DNA of 64,000 nucleotides, from contig NC_009441.1 of the NCBI RefSeq assembly GCF_000016645.1, positions 4,278,001 to 4,342,000 of the forward strand. The letters are read 5' to 3'. The translations under genes were made by a program, and so were the position numbers. The notes beneath the pieces were generated by a model, which saw nothing but the letters and a program-made list of their open reading frames with translations, searched no databases and was not told the DNA's origin. Positions 1 to 8,596 of this stretch are shown in pieces. The stretch's first letter is position 1. Every line of letters begins with the position of its first letter. The DNA comes from Flavobacterium johnsoniae UW101. GTDB lineage: Bacteria; Bacteroidota; Bacteroidia; Flavobacteriales; Flavobacteriaceae.

Positions 1-123
1 ATCAGATCTAACTTCTTTTTCCAATAATAAATATCTTTTCATAAGGCCGCATTGCAAAAATTGCACTAAAATAAATCAGCTTCACTGCAAATGTAAAGAC
101 ATAAAATTTAAAAGACTTTAAGA

Positions 124-2157
124 ATGTTCAATAGACCAATAGACAGCAGTATCAGATCCGTAGTGGTTACCAGTCTGAAAGCCGCCAAAAAAAAAGCTGA
201 AAATCATTATAAAGGAAATATCACCAAAAAAATAAACGGACTTGATATTTTTGAAAGTCTGAAAATTATCGATCAGGAATTTAAGCTGGTCAAGCGAAAA
301 GTCAAGAAATCAAAATATCCCTTCTATATTGAAAACTGTACTTCTGCCGAATGGCTGGTTTCACAATTCGCAAGCCGTGCGTACCTTTTGAATATTGATG
401 AAACTAAGGATTTAAAAAAAGCGCTGTTCCTTGGCATCTATAGAAATAAACTGCGCATCCAGAGAAATGAACTCTTGGCAGACAGTCCGGTCTATACTTA
501 CGAAAAATTCGTTAATGGGGAAATTAACAGCTTCTTTCATCACTACCCGCAATATCGCAATTTAAGCGAGGAAGACTTTTACAAGATTATCAAATGGCAG
601 TCGGAAAACGTAATTGCCATCATAAGCTATGAGAGCTCTATGCTTATAAAGAAAATCCAGCAGAAGTGCCTTGGCATTGATGACCCTTTTTATTTTATAA
701 TGCTGCAGAAAACAGTTATAGACAATCTTATAAATTACACAGGGAATGACGCCAATGATCTTAAAATTTTACTTTCCCAATTGTATATTTTTGAAGACTT
801 TAACCTCGATGAATTTAAAAATGATGCTTTACTGGAAAACTACAGGTCTTTTGCAAATAATGAGTTCCACTGGAATAAAGCCGACTACAATTCCATTAAA
901 AAGCTATCGGATGTTATGCAGGGCGGGCCGGAAAAAGTTTTCACCAATGAATTTTTAGTTTTCCATACTGTAGAAAAAATTGGTTTTTGGCTTGACTCGC
1001 TCGTAAATGAATCGCAGATACAGAAAACCTATATTCTTCCTGATTATGAAAAAGAACTGGAAAAGGTCCAGCGTGAAGCAGCTCAAGAAATAGAGAACTT
1101 AGCCGACGCAATGTATAATTATATCAACGATGAGGAGAACAGCGAAAAAGAAGTTAAAAATTATCTCTTAAAATTATATGATGCCAATCGAATCAGGTAT
1201 AATAAAATAAAAGAAAAAGATATTCTTCACATGCTTGCCGATGACAGAAAGCATGTGCTGATAAACTATTTTACAACCAATGCCTTCTTTAGAAACAACA
1301 TAGGAGAAACTGGAGAAAATCTTAGGGAATTGATTATTGTACGCGAACTTGCTTGGGAAATACTGGTCGCACATAATAACTTTTTTGACAACAAAAATAT
1401 TTTCATCACATTGGACAATGACTTCAGTGACATTAACATGCTGATAAATAAGATGGTCCTAAATAAAAAACTTTATAAGGCCGGAAAAAAAGCACAAATG
1501 GACTTTTTTTCAAATTACGACAAATACGGTATGCCGATCGATTATCACTTTCAAAATGTGCACGAAGAACTGCAAAAAGTATTTACCATTGCATTGAATA
1601 AACTTCAAAAAATATTGGATAACGCCGAGCCTAGTAAAAAAGTAATGTATCTCCAAAGCAGGATTAAAGAAATAAAGCAGAGGGAACTTTTATTCAAGCA
1701 GTACCAGGATGAAAGCGATTTTAAATATGCAGTGGATAAATATTCCGTTTTATTCAAAGAATTTTTAACCATCGAAGCTGACTTTTTGAAAGAAACCCTC
1801 AATACACAGCCAATAGCCTTTGAGCTGAAACAGCCAAAAACGTTAGAGATCAAGCCTGAATTTGACACCGTTTCAAATAAAAAAAATCAAAAATTCATCA
1901 AGCAGCTTCTCGAAGATTTAGGCCTGACCATAGACGGCAGAGCAAATATAAGTGAAAGGAAAAAAGGAGCAGTTAGAGGAATCGTTGAGGCATTAAAAGA
2001 AAGCAAAATTTTACCTGATAGAAGCCTTGAAGTTTTATGTAAAATTATCGCCGATGAAATAGGTCTGCAAATAAATTCAAAACTAGACATATCAAACATA
2101 TCCGAACAGTATAAAGAAGAGGCAGAAAAATACATTTCTGAAAATTACACACGATAA
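124..2157 (+). CDS. Large hypothetical protein (677 aa)
   Basis: I do not recognise this protein. It is hydrophilic, rich in lysine, glutamate and asparagine, and appears largely alpha-helical, with likely coiled-coil stretches around residues 320-360 and 490-560. It has no signal peptide, membrane segment, P-loop or metal-binding cluster that I can see. The ATG follows an A/T-rich leader typical of Bacteroidota and no nearer alternative start is obvious. It stands alone: no gene precedes it in the window and the next about 590 bp downstream hold no convincing gene. The reading frame is long and uninterrupted, so the gene is real, but its function is unknown. Confidence 0.85.
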   Translation: MFNRPIDSSIRSVVVTSLKAAKKKAENHYKGNITKKINGLDIFESLKIIDQEFKLVKRKVKKSKYPFYIENCTSAEWLVSQFASRAYLLNIDETKDLKKALFLGIYRNKLRIQRNELLADSPVYTYEKFVNGEINSFFHHYPQYRNLSEEDFYKIIKWQSENVIAIISYESSMLIKKIQQKCLGIDDPFYFIMLQKTVIDNLINYTGNDANDLKILLSQLYIFEDFNLDEFKNDALLENYRSFANNEFHWNKADYNSIKKLSDVMQGGPEKVFTNEFLVFHTVEKIGFWLDSLVNESQIQKTYILPDYEKELEKVQREAAQEIENLADAMYNYINDEENSEKEVKNYLLKLYDANRIRYNKIKEKDILHMLADDRKHVLINYFTTNAFFRNNIGETGENLRELIIVRELAWEILVAHNNFFDNKNIFITLDNDFSDINMLINKMVLNKKLYKAGKKAQMDFFSNYDKYGMPIDYHFQNVHEELQKVFTIALNKLQKILDNAEPSKKVMYLQSRIKEIKQRELLFKQYQDESDFKYAVDKYSVLFKEFLTIEADFLKETLNTQPIAFELKQPKTLEIKPEFDTVSNKKNQKFIKQLLEDLGLTIDGRANISERKKGAVRGIVEALKESKILPDRSLEVLCKIIADEIGLQINSKLDISNISEQYKEEAEKYISENYTR

Positions 2158-2745
2158 TTCCAATTCCAGATATTCTCATCTATAAGGTTTTATAAGGTCA
2201 GCCTTATAACGTTGTATCATCTTCTAAATATTTGCAATGTCTAACAAAGTAAATATTACAGATCATGAGAATAAAAAAGTTAAAAAACAAAAAATGCAAT
2301 CGTCGCAATAAACATTCGCTAGGAATCAAGAAAAGCCAAAATTCTATATCTAATAAGGCTCTTAATATTTTTGATAAATTATTCCAAAAATTTAATCTTA
2401 AATATTCAATTTCTCTTGATCAGATAAAAATTATACTTCTTGTCCTTAAAATAATTTTAGAGTTATCAAATTGATGGTTTTTCACAAAAAAGCTGAAGCA
2501 GACTTTTTAGTTATCCACTAATTAAAAGTAAAACATCCTAAAATAATTTTGAGCTTAAAAGATGACTTTTGTTCTGGACTTGATGCCAATTCTGCCACAA
2601 AAAGCTAAGGCGTATTCCTGATTTTTTTCTCCTACGAGCTTCTCTGTAAAAACCTGACAAGGTCCTGATTCTGATAATCATTGTAGGAAGCAGGAACCCG
2701 TCAGGGTTATCTATTACTTTTAGCCAGACTCAGCAGTTTATATGT
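2158..2745. other. Non-coding gap, no convincing gene
   Basis: A lysine-rich reading frame of 69 codons (2265-2474, plus strand) is the only candidate. It has low-complexity composition and no recognisable domain, so I do not call it. The rest (2475-2745) looks like decayed sequence leading into the sulfatase remnant. Confidence 0.4.
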
Positions 2746-3042
2746 TTAATCCAGGTGATTGATTTCCACTTTATCTATAACCCCGTTGAAGTGATTGGCT
2801 TCCCCTTTTTGGTAAGCGTCGCTCACTGTAGAAAATTCATCCATCCCGCAGTCCATTCCATCTAGGCTATATACGTACGGAGGCGTACTTTCAATTCTTT
2901 CCTCTCCCGTTTTTTTATCGTCAATGTTATGCGTTATTGTTCCTCCTTTTCCTAAACCTCCGCCGTCATATTTAAAAACACTTTTTATGCTATGTTTTCC
3001 TGTAGAAAGTTTTTCTGTAGAAACAACCGCCTTAAGATACAC
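2746..3042 (-). pseudogene. Arylsulfatase C-terminal remnant
   Basis: The roughly 98 residues match the C-terminal beta domain of AtsA-type arylsulfatases: a KLSTGKHSIKSVFKYDGGG segment, a GxGGT glycine patch, an 'EERIESTPPYVYSLDGMDCGMDE' type region and a final 'FNGVIDKVEINH' strand. The catalytic N-terminal domain, with the CxPxR formylglycine motif, is absent, and the piece is far shorter than the 450-600 residues usual for the family. It cannot be an active sulfatase. It probably marks where accessory DNA joined older chromosomal sequence. The fragment identity is a family-level recollection, fairly strong because of the KYDGGG and VIDKVE motifs. Confidence 0.7.
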
Positions 3043-3079
3043 CTGAATATTGTTTCATTCAAAAAAATCAAATGTACTT

Positions 3080-3175
3080 TTCAAATAATTAAAATTTCGG
3101 ATTTGCCAAAACATCCAAAATACAAGACCATTTTCAAATTAAATCAACTGTCCAAATCTCTTGTAGCAAATATTA
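3080..3175 (-). repeat. Cassette-boundary (attC-like) site 1, partial
   Basis: Read on the minus strand, downstream of the Ntn-hydrolase gene, this contains GCTACAAGAGATTTGGAC, then TTGTATTTTGG and TTTGGCAAATCCGAAATT. These are the shared core elements of the sites at 4069, 5396, 6195, 11597, 16363 and 28066. The distal GTTAGCA end is not evident, so it seems truncated against the sulfatase remnant. Confidence 0.5.
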
Positions 3176-3188
3176 GCAGAAGTTTTTT

Positions 3189-4055
3189 CTAAATCATTGT
3201 CATGTGGTCCCCATTTTTTACCATTCCAGTTAAGTCTATTTTGAAATCATCTTTAACTCTTTTTGCAAACTGAAAAGGATCAACCTCTTTTAATATTAAA
3301 ATTTGTCTTGTTAAACGAGGATAATATAATGTCCCAAAATTACCCATCGGAAAATGTATTCCAATAGCTGGCTGATAAGGATTATTGGATATTAAATAAC
3401 TATATGAATAAGCTCCTGTTTTAGCATCCCCAAATGGTATCGGGATAGTTTGATTTCCTTGAATTGTTACTGAAGTTGGTTGTCCAATGGAAATTGACAT
3501 TTTCATTAAATATTCTAATCCTCTTTGGGTTGTATGTACAGTTATATGAAATCCTCCAATACTTTCTATACTTCTGCTTGAAATAACTTCTTCGAATGCT
3601 TTAGAATGGATATCAATAATATGTTTAAAATCAGTACTTTTCAAATTTGGTAAAAAGTTTTGTTGATATAAATTTAACCCCGAAATATCGCCAATCCAAT
3701 GATTTTGATTTGAAGGCACAATCTCACCATTTGAAATTTTATAAAGCAAAGGTTGATTTTCTAATGCGCCAATTAAAAAGTCAGTTTCATAATTTGAGCT
3801 TTTATTTATGTCGAGGAGCAACTTTTTTATTTTGTCTATCGTTAGTTCTTCTAGTTTATAAACTTGTTCAATTGCTTCTTGAGCGGTATCAACTCCGCCA
3901 GCATATGAAAAGCAAAGTCTTGGATGTAAAATGATTGTTTTTAATAAGCCTGAAAAAATATTATTTCTATTAGAGGGAATATTTGGGTCAGTGATTTTTG
4001 AATCACTGTCAATTCTTAATGAGCCTTGAACTATTTTTCCGATTACTAATGTCAT
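3189..4055 (-). CDS. Proteasome-beta/HslV-like Ntn-hydrolase
   Basis: The N-terminus after Met is TLVIGKIVQGSLRIDSDSKIT, which matches the start of 20S proteasome beta and HslV proteins: a nucleophile Thr exposed by Met removal (T2), an Asp at the Asp17-equivalent position (D18) within a DS(K/R) motif, and a later lysine (K39) where Lys33 is expected. A 'SYAGGVDTAQEAIEQV' stretch matches the glycine-rich turn plus helix H1 of the fold. At 288 residues it is longer than HslV because of a C-terminal extension. No ATPase partner such as HslU is adjacent. It sits alone between two cassette-boundary sites. I infer an Ntn-type peptidase or amidohydrolase, possibly a defence effector. The fold is moderately certain and the substrate unknown. 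Confidence 0.6.
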   Translation of the reverse strand: MTLVIGKIVQGSLRIDSDSKITDPNIPSNRNNIFSGLLKTIILHPRLCFSYAGGVDTAQEAIEQVYKLEELTIDKIKKLLLDINKSSNYETDFLIGALENQPLLYKISNGEIVPSNQNHWIGDISGLNLYQQNFLPNLKSTDFKHIIDIHSKAFEEVISSRSIESIGGFHITVHTTQRGLEYLMKMSISIGQPTSVTIQGNQTIPIPFGDAKTGAYSYSYLISNNPYQPAIGIHFPMGNFGTLYYPRLTRQILILKEVDPFQFAKRVKDDFKIDLTGMVKNGDHMTMI

Positions 4056-4068
4056 TTTTTAAAATGTT

Positions 4069-4177
4069 TGCTAACGTCTTTCCTACAGTGGGTTTACAAC
4101 TAAATAATCCTATTCTTCGGATTTGCCAAATCTGTTCAAATACAAAAAAACATCTTATTACCCAAATTCGTTGTCGC
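4069..4177 (-). repeat. Cassette-boundary (attC-like) site 2
   Basis: On the minus strand, after the 318-aa nuclease gene, the order is GCGACAAC, AATTTGGGTAATAAGA, TTTGTATTTGAACAG, ATTTGGCAAATCCGAAG, AATTATTTAGTTGTAAACCC, then AGACGTTAGCA. The end boxes GCGACAAC and GTTAGCA resemble the R''/R' boxes of integron attC sites, and the core is an imperfect palindrome (ATTTGGCAAATCC). Confidence 0.55.
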
Positions 4178-4189
4178 TTTTGGTGATAG

Positions 4190-5146
4190 TTATTTTTTAG
4201 TCAATTCAGAGTCGGTTATTTCAATTTCTTGAGTTGTACCAGATTTGCTCGCTGAATTCGTAGATCCGCAATTTATTACTATAAAATAATAAGTCTTATT
4301 ATTGAATTGAAATGATGGAGGAAAAACTTTAGTTGGTTCAGAAAACTTAAAATTAATTTCAACCTCCTCCATATTAAAAATGACCAAAAAACCAACATCT
4401 TTATTATAATCGTTAGTGTATTTTATAATTTGAGAGAAACCATCTTTAATTCGGTCCTTACCATATTTTTTTGTTCTATCAAATATTTTAATTTCAATTA
4501 TTAAAGGGTCGTTTGTTTCAATTTCACCAATTACGTCCGCACGACCCGAAGCAGATAATGGAGTAGAGAAAGGATAATCAATACCTTGATCAAATAAAAA
4601 TAATCTTAAATCATCTTCAAGTATTTGCTCATAATTTTTTGTTGCGGTTTTGTAAGCTGATAAAATACTATTCTGCGTAAACCATTCTGTTCTTTTTTTA
4701 TATTTTTCTAAAAGGTAGATAGTTGAATTTAACTTTTCAAATTTATCGTGTAAATAGTAAATAATAGGAGAGATATATTCTTCTATTATTTTAGTTTTTG
4801 TGTCATCAAAATCACGACCTTTAAAAAACATGTTATTATGTATATTGTAATTTCCACTTTTTTCAATAAAGTACTTTAAAAACTGATAACAGTGTGCAGA
4901 CTGATGAGTTTCATTTTCAAAAATTAGCTCGTGAGATCGATATGAATTTGTTCTGCTATTAAAATCTTCCTGTGATAAAAAATACTCTTTTATTGAATCA
5001 TTTATCAAGGCGTGAATTTGAAGATTATTATCAAAATTACTTAAAATATATTTTAATTGAAATCCAAATTGCTCATAAGTGGATCTATATAAACGGTTTT
5101 TCCATTCTTGCAAGTTAGTTCGAAGATTGTGGTTTGCATAATTCAT
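4190..5146 (-). CDS. PD-(D/E)xK nuclease-like protein, copy A
   Basis: The 318-residue protein has an alpha-helical N-terminal two-thirds and a C-terminal segment 'SGRADVIGEIETNDPLIIEI' followed by K. This gives the Asp...Glu-x-Lys signature (RAD...IEIK) of the PD-(D/E)xK nuclease superfamily. The start codon overlaps the stop of the upstream zinc-ribbon gene by 4 nt (ATGA), so the two are translationally coupled. A near-identical second copy lies in the opposite orientation at 10639-11595, with about two dozen substitutions. The protein is cytoplasmic with no signal peptide. A role as a DNA-degrading defence effector is inferred from the nuclease signature and island context only. Confidence 0.7.
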   Translation of the reverse strand: MNYANHNLRTNLQEWKNRLYRSTYEQFGFQLKYILSNFDNNLQIHALINDSIKEYFLSQEDFNSRTNSYRSHELIFENETHQSAHCYQFLKYFIEKSGNYNIHNNMFFKGRDFDDTKTKIIEEYISPIIYYLHDKFEKLNSTIYLLEKYKKRTEWFTQNSILSAYKTATKNYEQILEDDLRLFLFDQGIDYPFSTPLSASGRADVIGEIETNDPLIIEIKIFDRTKKYGKDRIKDGFSQIIKYTNDYNKDVGFLVIFNMEEVEINFKFSEPTKVFPPSFQFNNKTYYFIVINCGSTNSASKSGTTQEIEITDSELTKK

Positions 5147-5367
5147 TTACCAAAGTTTTTAAATAAGTCATTTAATTTTTTAAGTGAGTTGTTCATTTTA
5201 TCGATTCCAATATGAACTGAAGCGTCCGAATCTTTTAATAAAATAGAAATTTTACAGTTGTGACAAAAAACTGTTTTTTCAGTTTTTACATCAATTAATT
5301 GTACTTCATCTGAATAACCACAGTTGGGACATTCAAATTCAACCCAAATTTTATTGAAATTTATCAT
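5143..5367 (-). CDS. Small zinc-ribbon protein
   Basis: This 74-residue protein carries two CxxC knuckles (CPNC near residue 14 and CHNC near residue 35), a classic four-cysteine zinc ribbon, followed by a short helical tail. Its stop overlaps the start of the 318-aa nuclease gene by 4 nt, so the pair forms one transcription unit, and the small protein may modulate or target the nuclease. Only its last about 25 bases survive in front of the second nuclease copy (10615-10638), where the rest was lost. The zinc-binding fold is clear; the function is not. Confidence 0.7.
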   Translation of the reverse strand: MINFNKIWVEFECPNCGYSDEVQLIDVKTEKTVFCHNCKISILLKDSDASVHIGIDKMNNSLKKLNDLFKNFGK

Positions 5368-5395
5368 TTCTTTTTTATTTATAAATCCTTTTTTT

Positions 5396-5541
5396 AGGCA
5401 TAATTACCCCAAAGTTCTGGTGCTTGACGCGGTTAGGGATTAATGGGGCATAAATTTTTCCATTGAGCACAAAAAATTTTCAAATACAAAACTATCTTTT
5501 AATTTAACCTAAACCTCAATCATTACAAACGGCTGTTAGCA
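5396..5541 (-). repeat. Cassette-boundary (attC-like) site 3
   Basis: On the minus strand, after the 209-aa HEPN-like gene: TTGCTAAC, AGCCGTTTGTAATGATTGAG, GTTTAGGTTAAATTAAA, TAGTTTTGTATTTG, and a distal end near ATTATGCC. The GTTTAGGTTAAATT block is shared with site 4 (GATTAGGTTGAATT) and site 7 (CATTAGGTTTAAATT). Confidence 0.5.
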
Positions 5542-5548
5542 ATAGTAC

Positions 5549-6178
5549 TCATTCCTCTTTTAGTTCTTTGGCTTTTTTCAATAATCTTTCATACTCTTGT
5601 AAAAACTCTTCATCAGGAGTTATTTTATCAATTACAGGTTGTATTGTTTTTATAAAATTATCTAGTTCTTTTTCTCTTCTTGTGGGATCATATTGAAGAA
5701 AACTCCTAATCATTTCTATTCCTCCAGTCTTGTTTAAATCTTGTGATTTTTTAGTTGATATCATTTTAAGAGTAACTCTTAACCAAATTCCAAGTTCAAA
5801 ACATAAAAGCTCAAAAGCTGTTAAATAAATTGCTTCATCGTTTTTGTCTACTTGTGAAATATCATCAGAAGCTTTTTTTAGAAAATAATCTCTTCTTTCT
5901 ATTATTTCAAAGCACTTCACTAAAGAGTCAACATATAAAACATGTGCAAACTTGTTTCTAATTTCGGCAAAAAGTTGAAAATCTTTAGATATTTCTTTTG
6001 GAATAAATTTTAAATCAATTAGTAAGTTAATTTTAGCGTTGAAACTTAGAGCTATATTTTTATGCCCAAAAGATCTTGATTCATTTTTATCAACTTCTAA
6101 TAACATAGAAAGTAACTGGGATATTAATTCTTCAAATCCAACAGCTCTTTCAATAACTTTAGCTCTTGTTGTCTCCAT
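5549..6178 (-). CDS. HEPN-like (MltR/DUF4145-type) protein
   Basis: The 209-residue helical protein contains 'LSFNAKINLLIDLKFIPKEI' followed by a helix ending in EIRNKFAH. This R-N-x-x-x-H pattern (Rx4H) and its preceding helices are typical of HEPN-like proteins related to the mannitol repressor MltR and DUF4145. HEPN domains with Rx4-6H are often RNases in toxin-antitoxin and phage-abortive systems, whereas MltR-type members are regulators. The gene stands alone between two cassette-boundary sites. The C-terminal part is lysine-rich and helical. Fold moderately confident; RNase activity is only possible. Confidence 0.6.
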   Translation of the reverse strand: METTRAKVIERAVGFEELISQLLSMLLEVDKNESRSFGHKNIALSFNAKINLLIDLKFIPKEISKDFQLFAEIRNKFAHVLYVDSLVKCFEIIERRDYFLKKASDDISQVDKNDEAIYLTAFELLCFELGIWLRVTLKMISTKKSQDLNKTGGIEMIRSFLQYDPTRREKELDNFIKTIQPVIDKITPDEEFLQEYERLLKKAKELKEE

Positions 6179-6194
6179 AATTTTTTAGTATTAC

Positions 6195-6313
6195 TGCTAA
6201 CGTCTTAGTTCTAAGAGAGATTTGCTGATTTTTACATTTTACACAAATTTTATAAGTATAAAAACATATTTAAATTCAACCTAATCCCAAATCTCTTGTA
6301 GCGAGTGTTGTGC
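6195..6313 (-). repeat. Cassette-boundary (attC-like) site 4
   Basis: On the minus strand, after the 184-aa membrane protein: GCACAAC, ACTCGCTACAAGAGATTTGG, GATTAGGTTGAATTTAAA, an A/T-rich spacer, CAGCAAATCTCTCTTAGAAC, then AAGACGTTAGCA. The arms AAGAGATTTG and CAAATCTCTCTT are complementary, so the single strand could fold into one long stem capped by the spacer. Confidence 0.55.
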
Positions 6314-6323
6314 GTTCGTTTTT

Positions 6324-6878
6324 TTATCTAAGATTTTCTTCCACTAAATCAAAATGTTTACAAAACATTTCAATATTGAATGGTCTTCCATGATGCCATT
6401 TCTCTAGAGTGTCTGAACAATATGCCTCCATATATTTACACGTTTTCGACATTTTTCGAATATTTTCCATATTTTCATTTCCATCAATTCCTTGATTATT
6501 TGACAAAGGATATTCAATTGTGAATTTTTCACCATGCTCTAACTTTATTGGAAAGTCTTTATCACTGTTAATTATTCCATGCTTAAAGTCGAAACCACAA
6601 AATTGAGAAGGAATCAAACGATGATTATAAGATTTAAAGAAATATCGATCAATATATGTTGAAGTTTTCGCACTATTAGTTATTGTTACAACTAAAAACC
6701 AACCACCACGTCTTTCATTTATTAATTGATTATTAGCGTTTCGTTTTACTCTGCTACTGATGTCAACATAAAGATTTCTTTTCAGTTCTTTACGTTCCAT
6801 GTAGCGATAAGCTAACAATACTGTTGAAATCAAGGCTCCATATATTGCAATTAATGTTGTTGGATTTATGCTATTCAT
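6324..6878 (-). CDS. Membrane-anchored hypothetical protein
   Basis: A single N-terminal transmembrane helix (about residues 8-26, TLIAIYGALISTVLLAYRYM) is followed by a basic segment and a soluble, beta-rich cytoplasmic domain of about 150 residues with the stretch GGWFLVVTITNSAKTSTYI. The design (short anchor plus an Ig-like or beta-sandwich interior domain) is common among small unknown proteins in defence islands, including the one at 52798-53337 here. It is a single-gene unit bounded by site 4 downstream. No catalytic motif is visible. Confidence 0.65.
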   Translation of the reverse strand: MNSINPTTLIAIYGALISTVLLAYRYMERKELKRNLYVDISSRVKRNANNQLINERRGGWFLVVTITNSAKTSTYIDRYFFKSYNHRLIPSQFCGFDFKHGIINSDKDFPIKLEHGEKFTIEYPLSNNQGIDGNENMENIRKMSKTCKYMEAYCSDTLEKWHHGRPFNIEMFCKHFDLVEENLR

Positions 6879-7410
6879 AAAGGTCTATTTTTTGGTATTT
6901 TTGGTAAAATTATGCATAGCTGCACATAGACGAAAAAAACCTTATACGTCCAAATATCGGTAGATTCGTGAAGGTTTAGTTTCGTTTATATTATCAAATA
7001 TATTCTTTTTTTCTTACAAATCATCAAAAGGGCTTTTTATGAGTTTAAAGCTTTTTGTATCACTTGGTTTAAATTTCGGTAATCATTCTACTGTTACGTT
7101 CTAGCAATTCTTGAATGTCCCTTAATTGCGTTCAACTTTTTGAAAAATATGTAGTACGAATAGACAGCGTGACAAAAATGATGCTTTTCATTTTGTTGCT
7201 AATAATAATTTTTTGGATATGCCTTCTGCAAAATCTGCAATTGCCGTTAAAAGAATCGCATTATTTATTCAGTTATTACCCGTAACTAAAATTTTTCTCG
7301 AACTTATAAAAATTAGGAATTTTAAAAAATAAAAAAGTACAATTTCAAGGCAATATAGCTGCAGCAACCTCACTTGATAGAAATCCTTCTCTCCCCTTGC
7401 CGGCTATTAT
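6879..7410. other. Gap between cassette region and integrative element
   Basis: I see no gene. A/T-rich sequence contains GGTAAAATTATGCAT (6901-6915), a phrase repeated near 20630 (GGTAAAATTATGCATAATC), possibly an eroded cassette end. The left end of the integrative element should lie here, but I could not define a direct repeat that matches the right side convincingly. Confidence 0.35.
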
Positions 7411-7749
7411 CTATCTATTCTTATGATTATATTTCAATGCTTCTGATTCGATTTCTTGTATTGTTTTCTTTTTCCATTTAGAGATCCATTCTAAAAGTTC
7501 ATCTTCAAAAAAATACAACTTTTTACCATATTTATAGCAAGGAATTTTTCTCTGCCTAACAAGAGCATATATTGTAGACTTTGCTTTTCCTATTAACCGG
7601 CTTGCTTCTATAATATCAATGGGAATACTTTTTTCTTTAGATTCATATATCTGCACATTTTGAATCAAAGACTTAATTTCTGCAATTTCTTTCGCTAAGA
7701 ATGATACCGCCTTAGGCAGGTGTTCAAAGGAGATATTATTTATGTCCAT
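7411..7749 (-). CDS. Excisionase-like HTH protein
   Basis: The 112-residue protein has an N-terminal coiled coil and a MerR/excisionase-type HTH_17 domain (about residues 45-95) with the pattern 'IDIIEASRLIGKAKSTIYAL', RKIPCYKYGKKLYF. These proteins bind the recombination-site arms and steer integrases to excision, or regulate element genes. It is the last gene of the integrative element, 110 bp downstream of the membrane-protein gene. The family is clear; whether it acts as excisionase is inferred. Confidence 0.75.
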   Translation of the reverse strand: MDINNISFEHLPKAVSFLAKEIAEIKSLIQNVQIYESKEKSIPIDIIEASRLIGKAKSTIYALVRQRKIPCYKYGKKLYFFEDELLEWISKWKKKTIQEIESEALKYNHKNR

Positions 7750-7858
7750 ACCTATCGCTTTTAATTGTTATGGCACAAATGAAAAAAGTGTTTTTGCTGT
7801 GTCCCATTTCACAACAAAAACACTTGAAAAACACAGTATTTTTTAAAACTATTTCAAT

Positions 7859-8596
7859 TTAAGGATGAGTAAAATTTTCTATAATCTTTATAAGTCCTTT
7901 CTGTTCATCATCTTTGAGATGCGTTTTAATGCTGATCTCTTCAACATCTTTTAAAGCGTCAGCAAAGGTCAGTTTTAAAAATTTTGCGGTTTTGTCCTGT
8001 CTGCTTACTTTAAAATAATTCCAAATATTCCAGCCAAAGTGGTACAAATCCAGATTGGACAGAACTTTTATTTTTACGGGTTTGATCTTTTGAAAATTTA
8101 AGTCTTCAGCATATATAATTAAATTTTCACTCAATTGTTTCAAATCATCATCCGAGACATACAGCGCGAACTCCTGCTGTGCATAATGGATGGCAGTATC
8201 AATTCTGGCTTGTTTCTGATTTTTGACTGCATTCTGCCTCTCCTCCCTAACCTGTTCAATATCTAAAGCTGAATCTTTATTTTCAGACAATCCTGTTTTA
8301 AATACAACATCCTTCCACTTCTCTTGTTCTTCATTTGGGATGTGGCTTTCAGGCGATTCTTTTTTTTCTGCCTTCAAAAAACGATTCAGCAATCTCTCAG
8401 CCAATTCGTTTAGAAATAAACTTAGAATTGCAAACATTAAAACTCCAAATCCAGTACTGATCCAAAAGAAAACGCCAGCCGTATATTCATCAGCCCCTTT
8501 TTCCAGAAGCACCATTCGCCCTATTATGCCGACAAAGACACACACCAAAAATACAGACAGGTAAACTGCAATATATTCGAAGTACTTTGTTTTCAT
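7859..8596 (-). CDS. Two-helix membrane protein of integrative element
   Basis: Two transmembrane segments lie near the N-terminus (about residues 8-30 and 40-63), followed by a charged cytoplasmic domain of about 170 residues rich in Lys, Glu and Gln. The start codon overlaps the recombinase stop by 4 nt, so it is co-translated with the integrase. No enzymatic motif is visible. Similar proteins accompany tyrosine recombinases in flavobacterial elements, but their role is unknown to me. Confidence 0.65.
   Translation of the reverse strand: MKTKYFEYIAVYLSVFLVCVFVGIIGRMVLLEKGADEYTAGVFFWISTGFGVLMFAILSLFLNELAERLLNRFLKAEKKESPESHIPNEEQEKWKDVVFKTGLSENKDSALDIEQVREERQNAVKNQKQARIDTAIHYAQQEFALYVSDDDLKQLSENLIIYAEDLNFQKIKPVKIKVLSNLDLYHFGWNIWNYFKVSRQDKTAKFLKLTFADALKDVEEISIKTHLKDDEQKGLIKIIENFTHP

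Noticed and set aside
2265..2474. Lysine-rich 69-codon frame
   Set aside because: A/T-rich low-complexity peptide without homologue or partner; could be chance.
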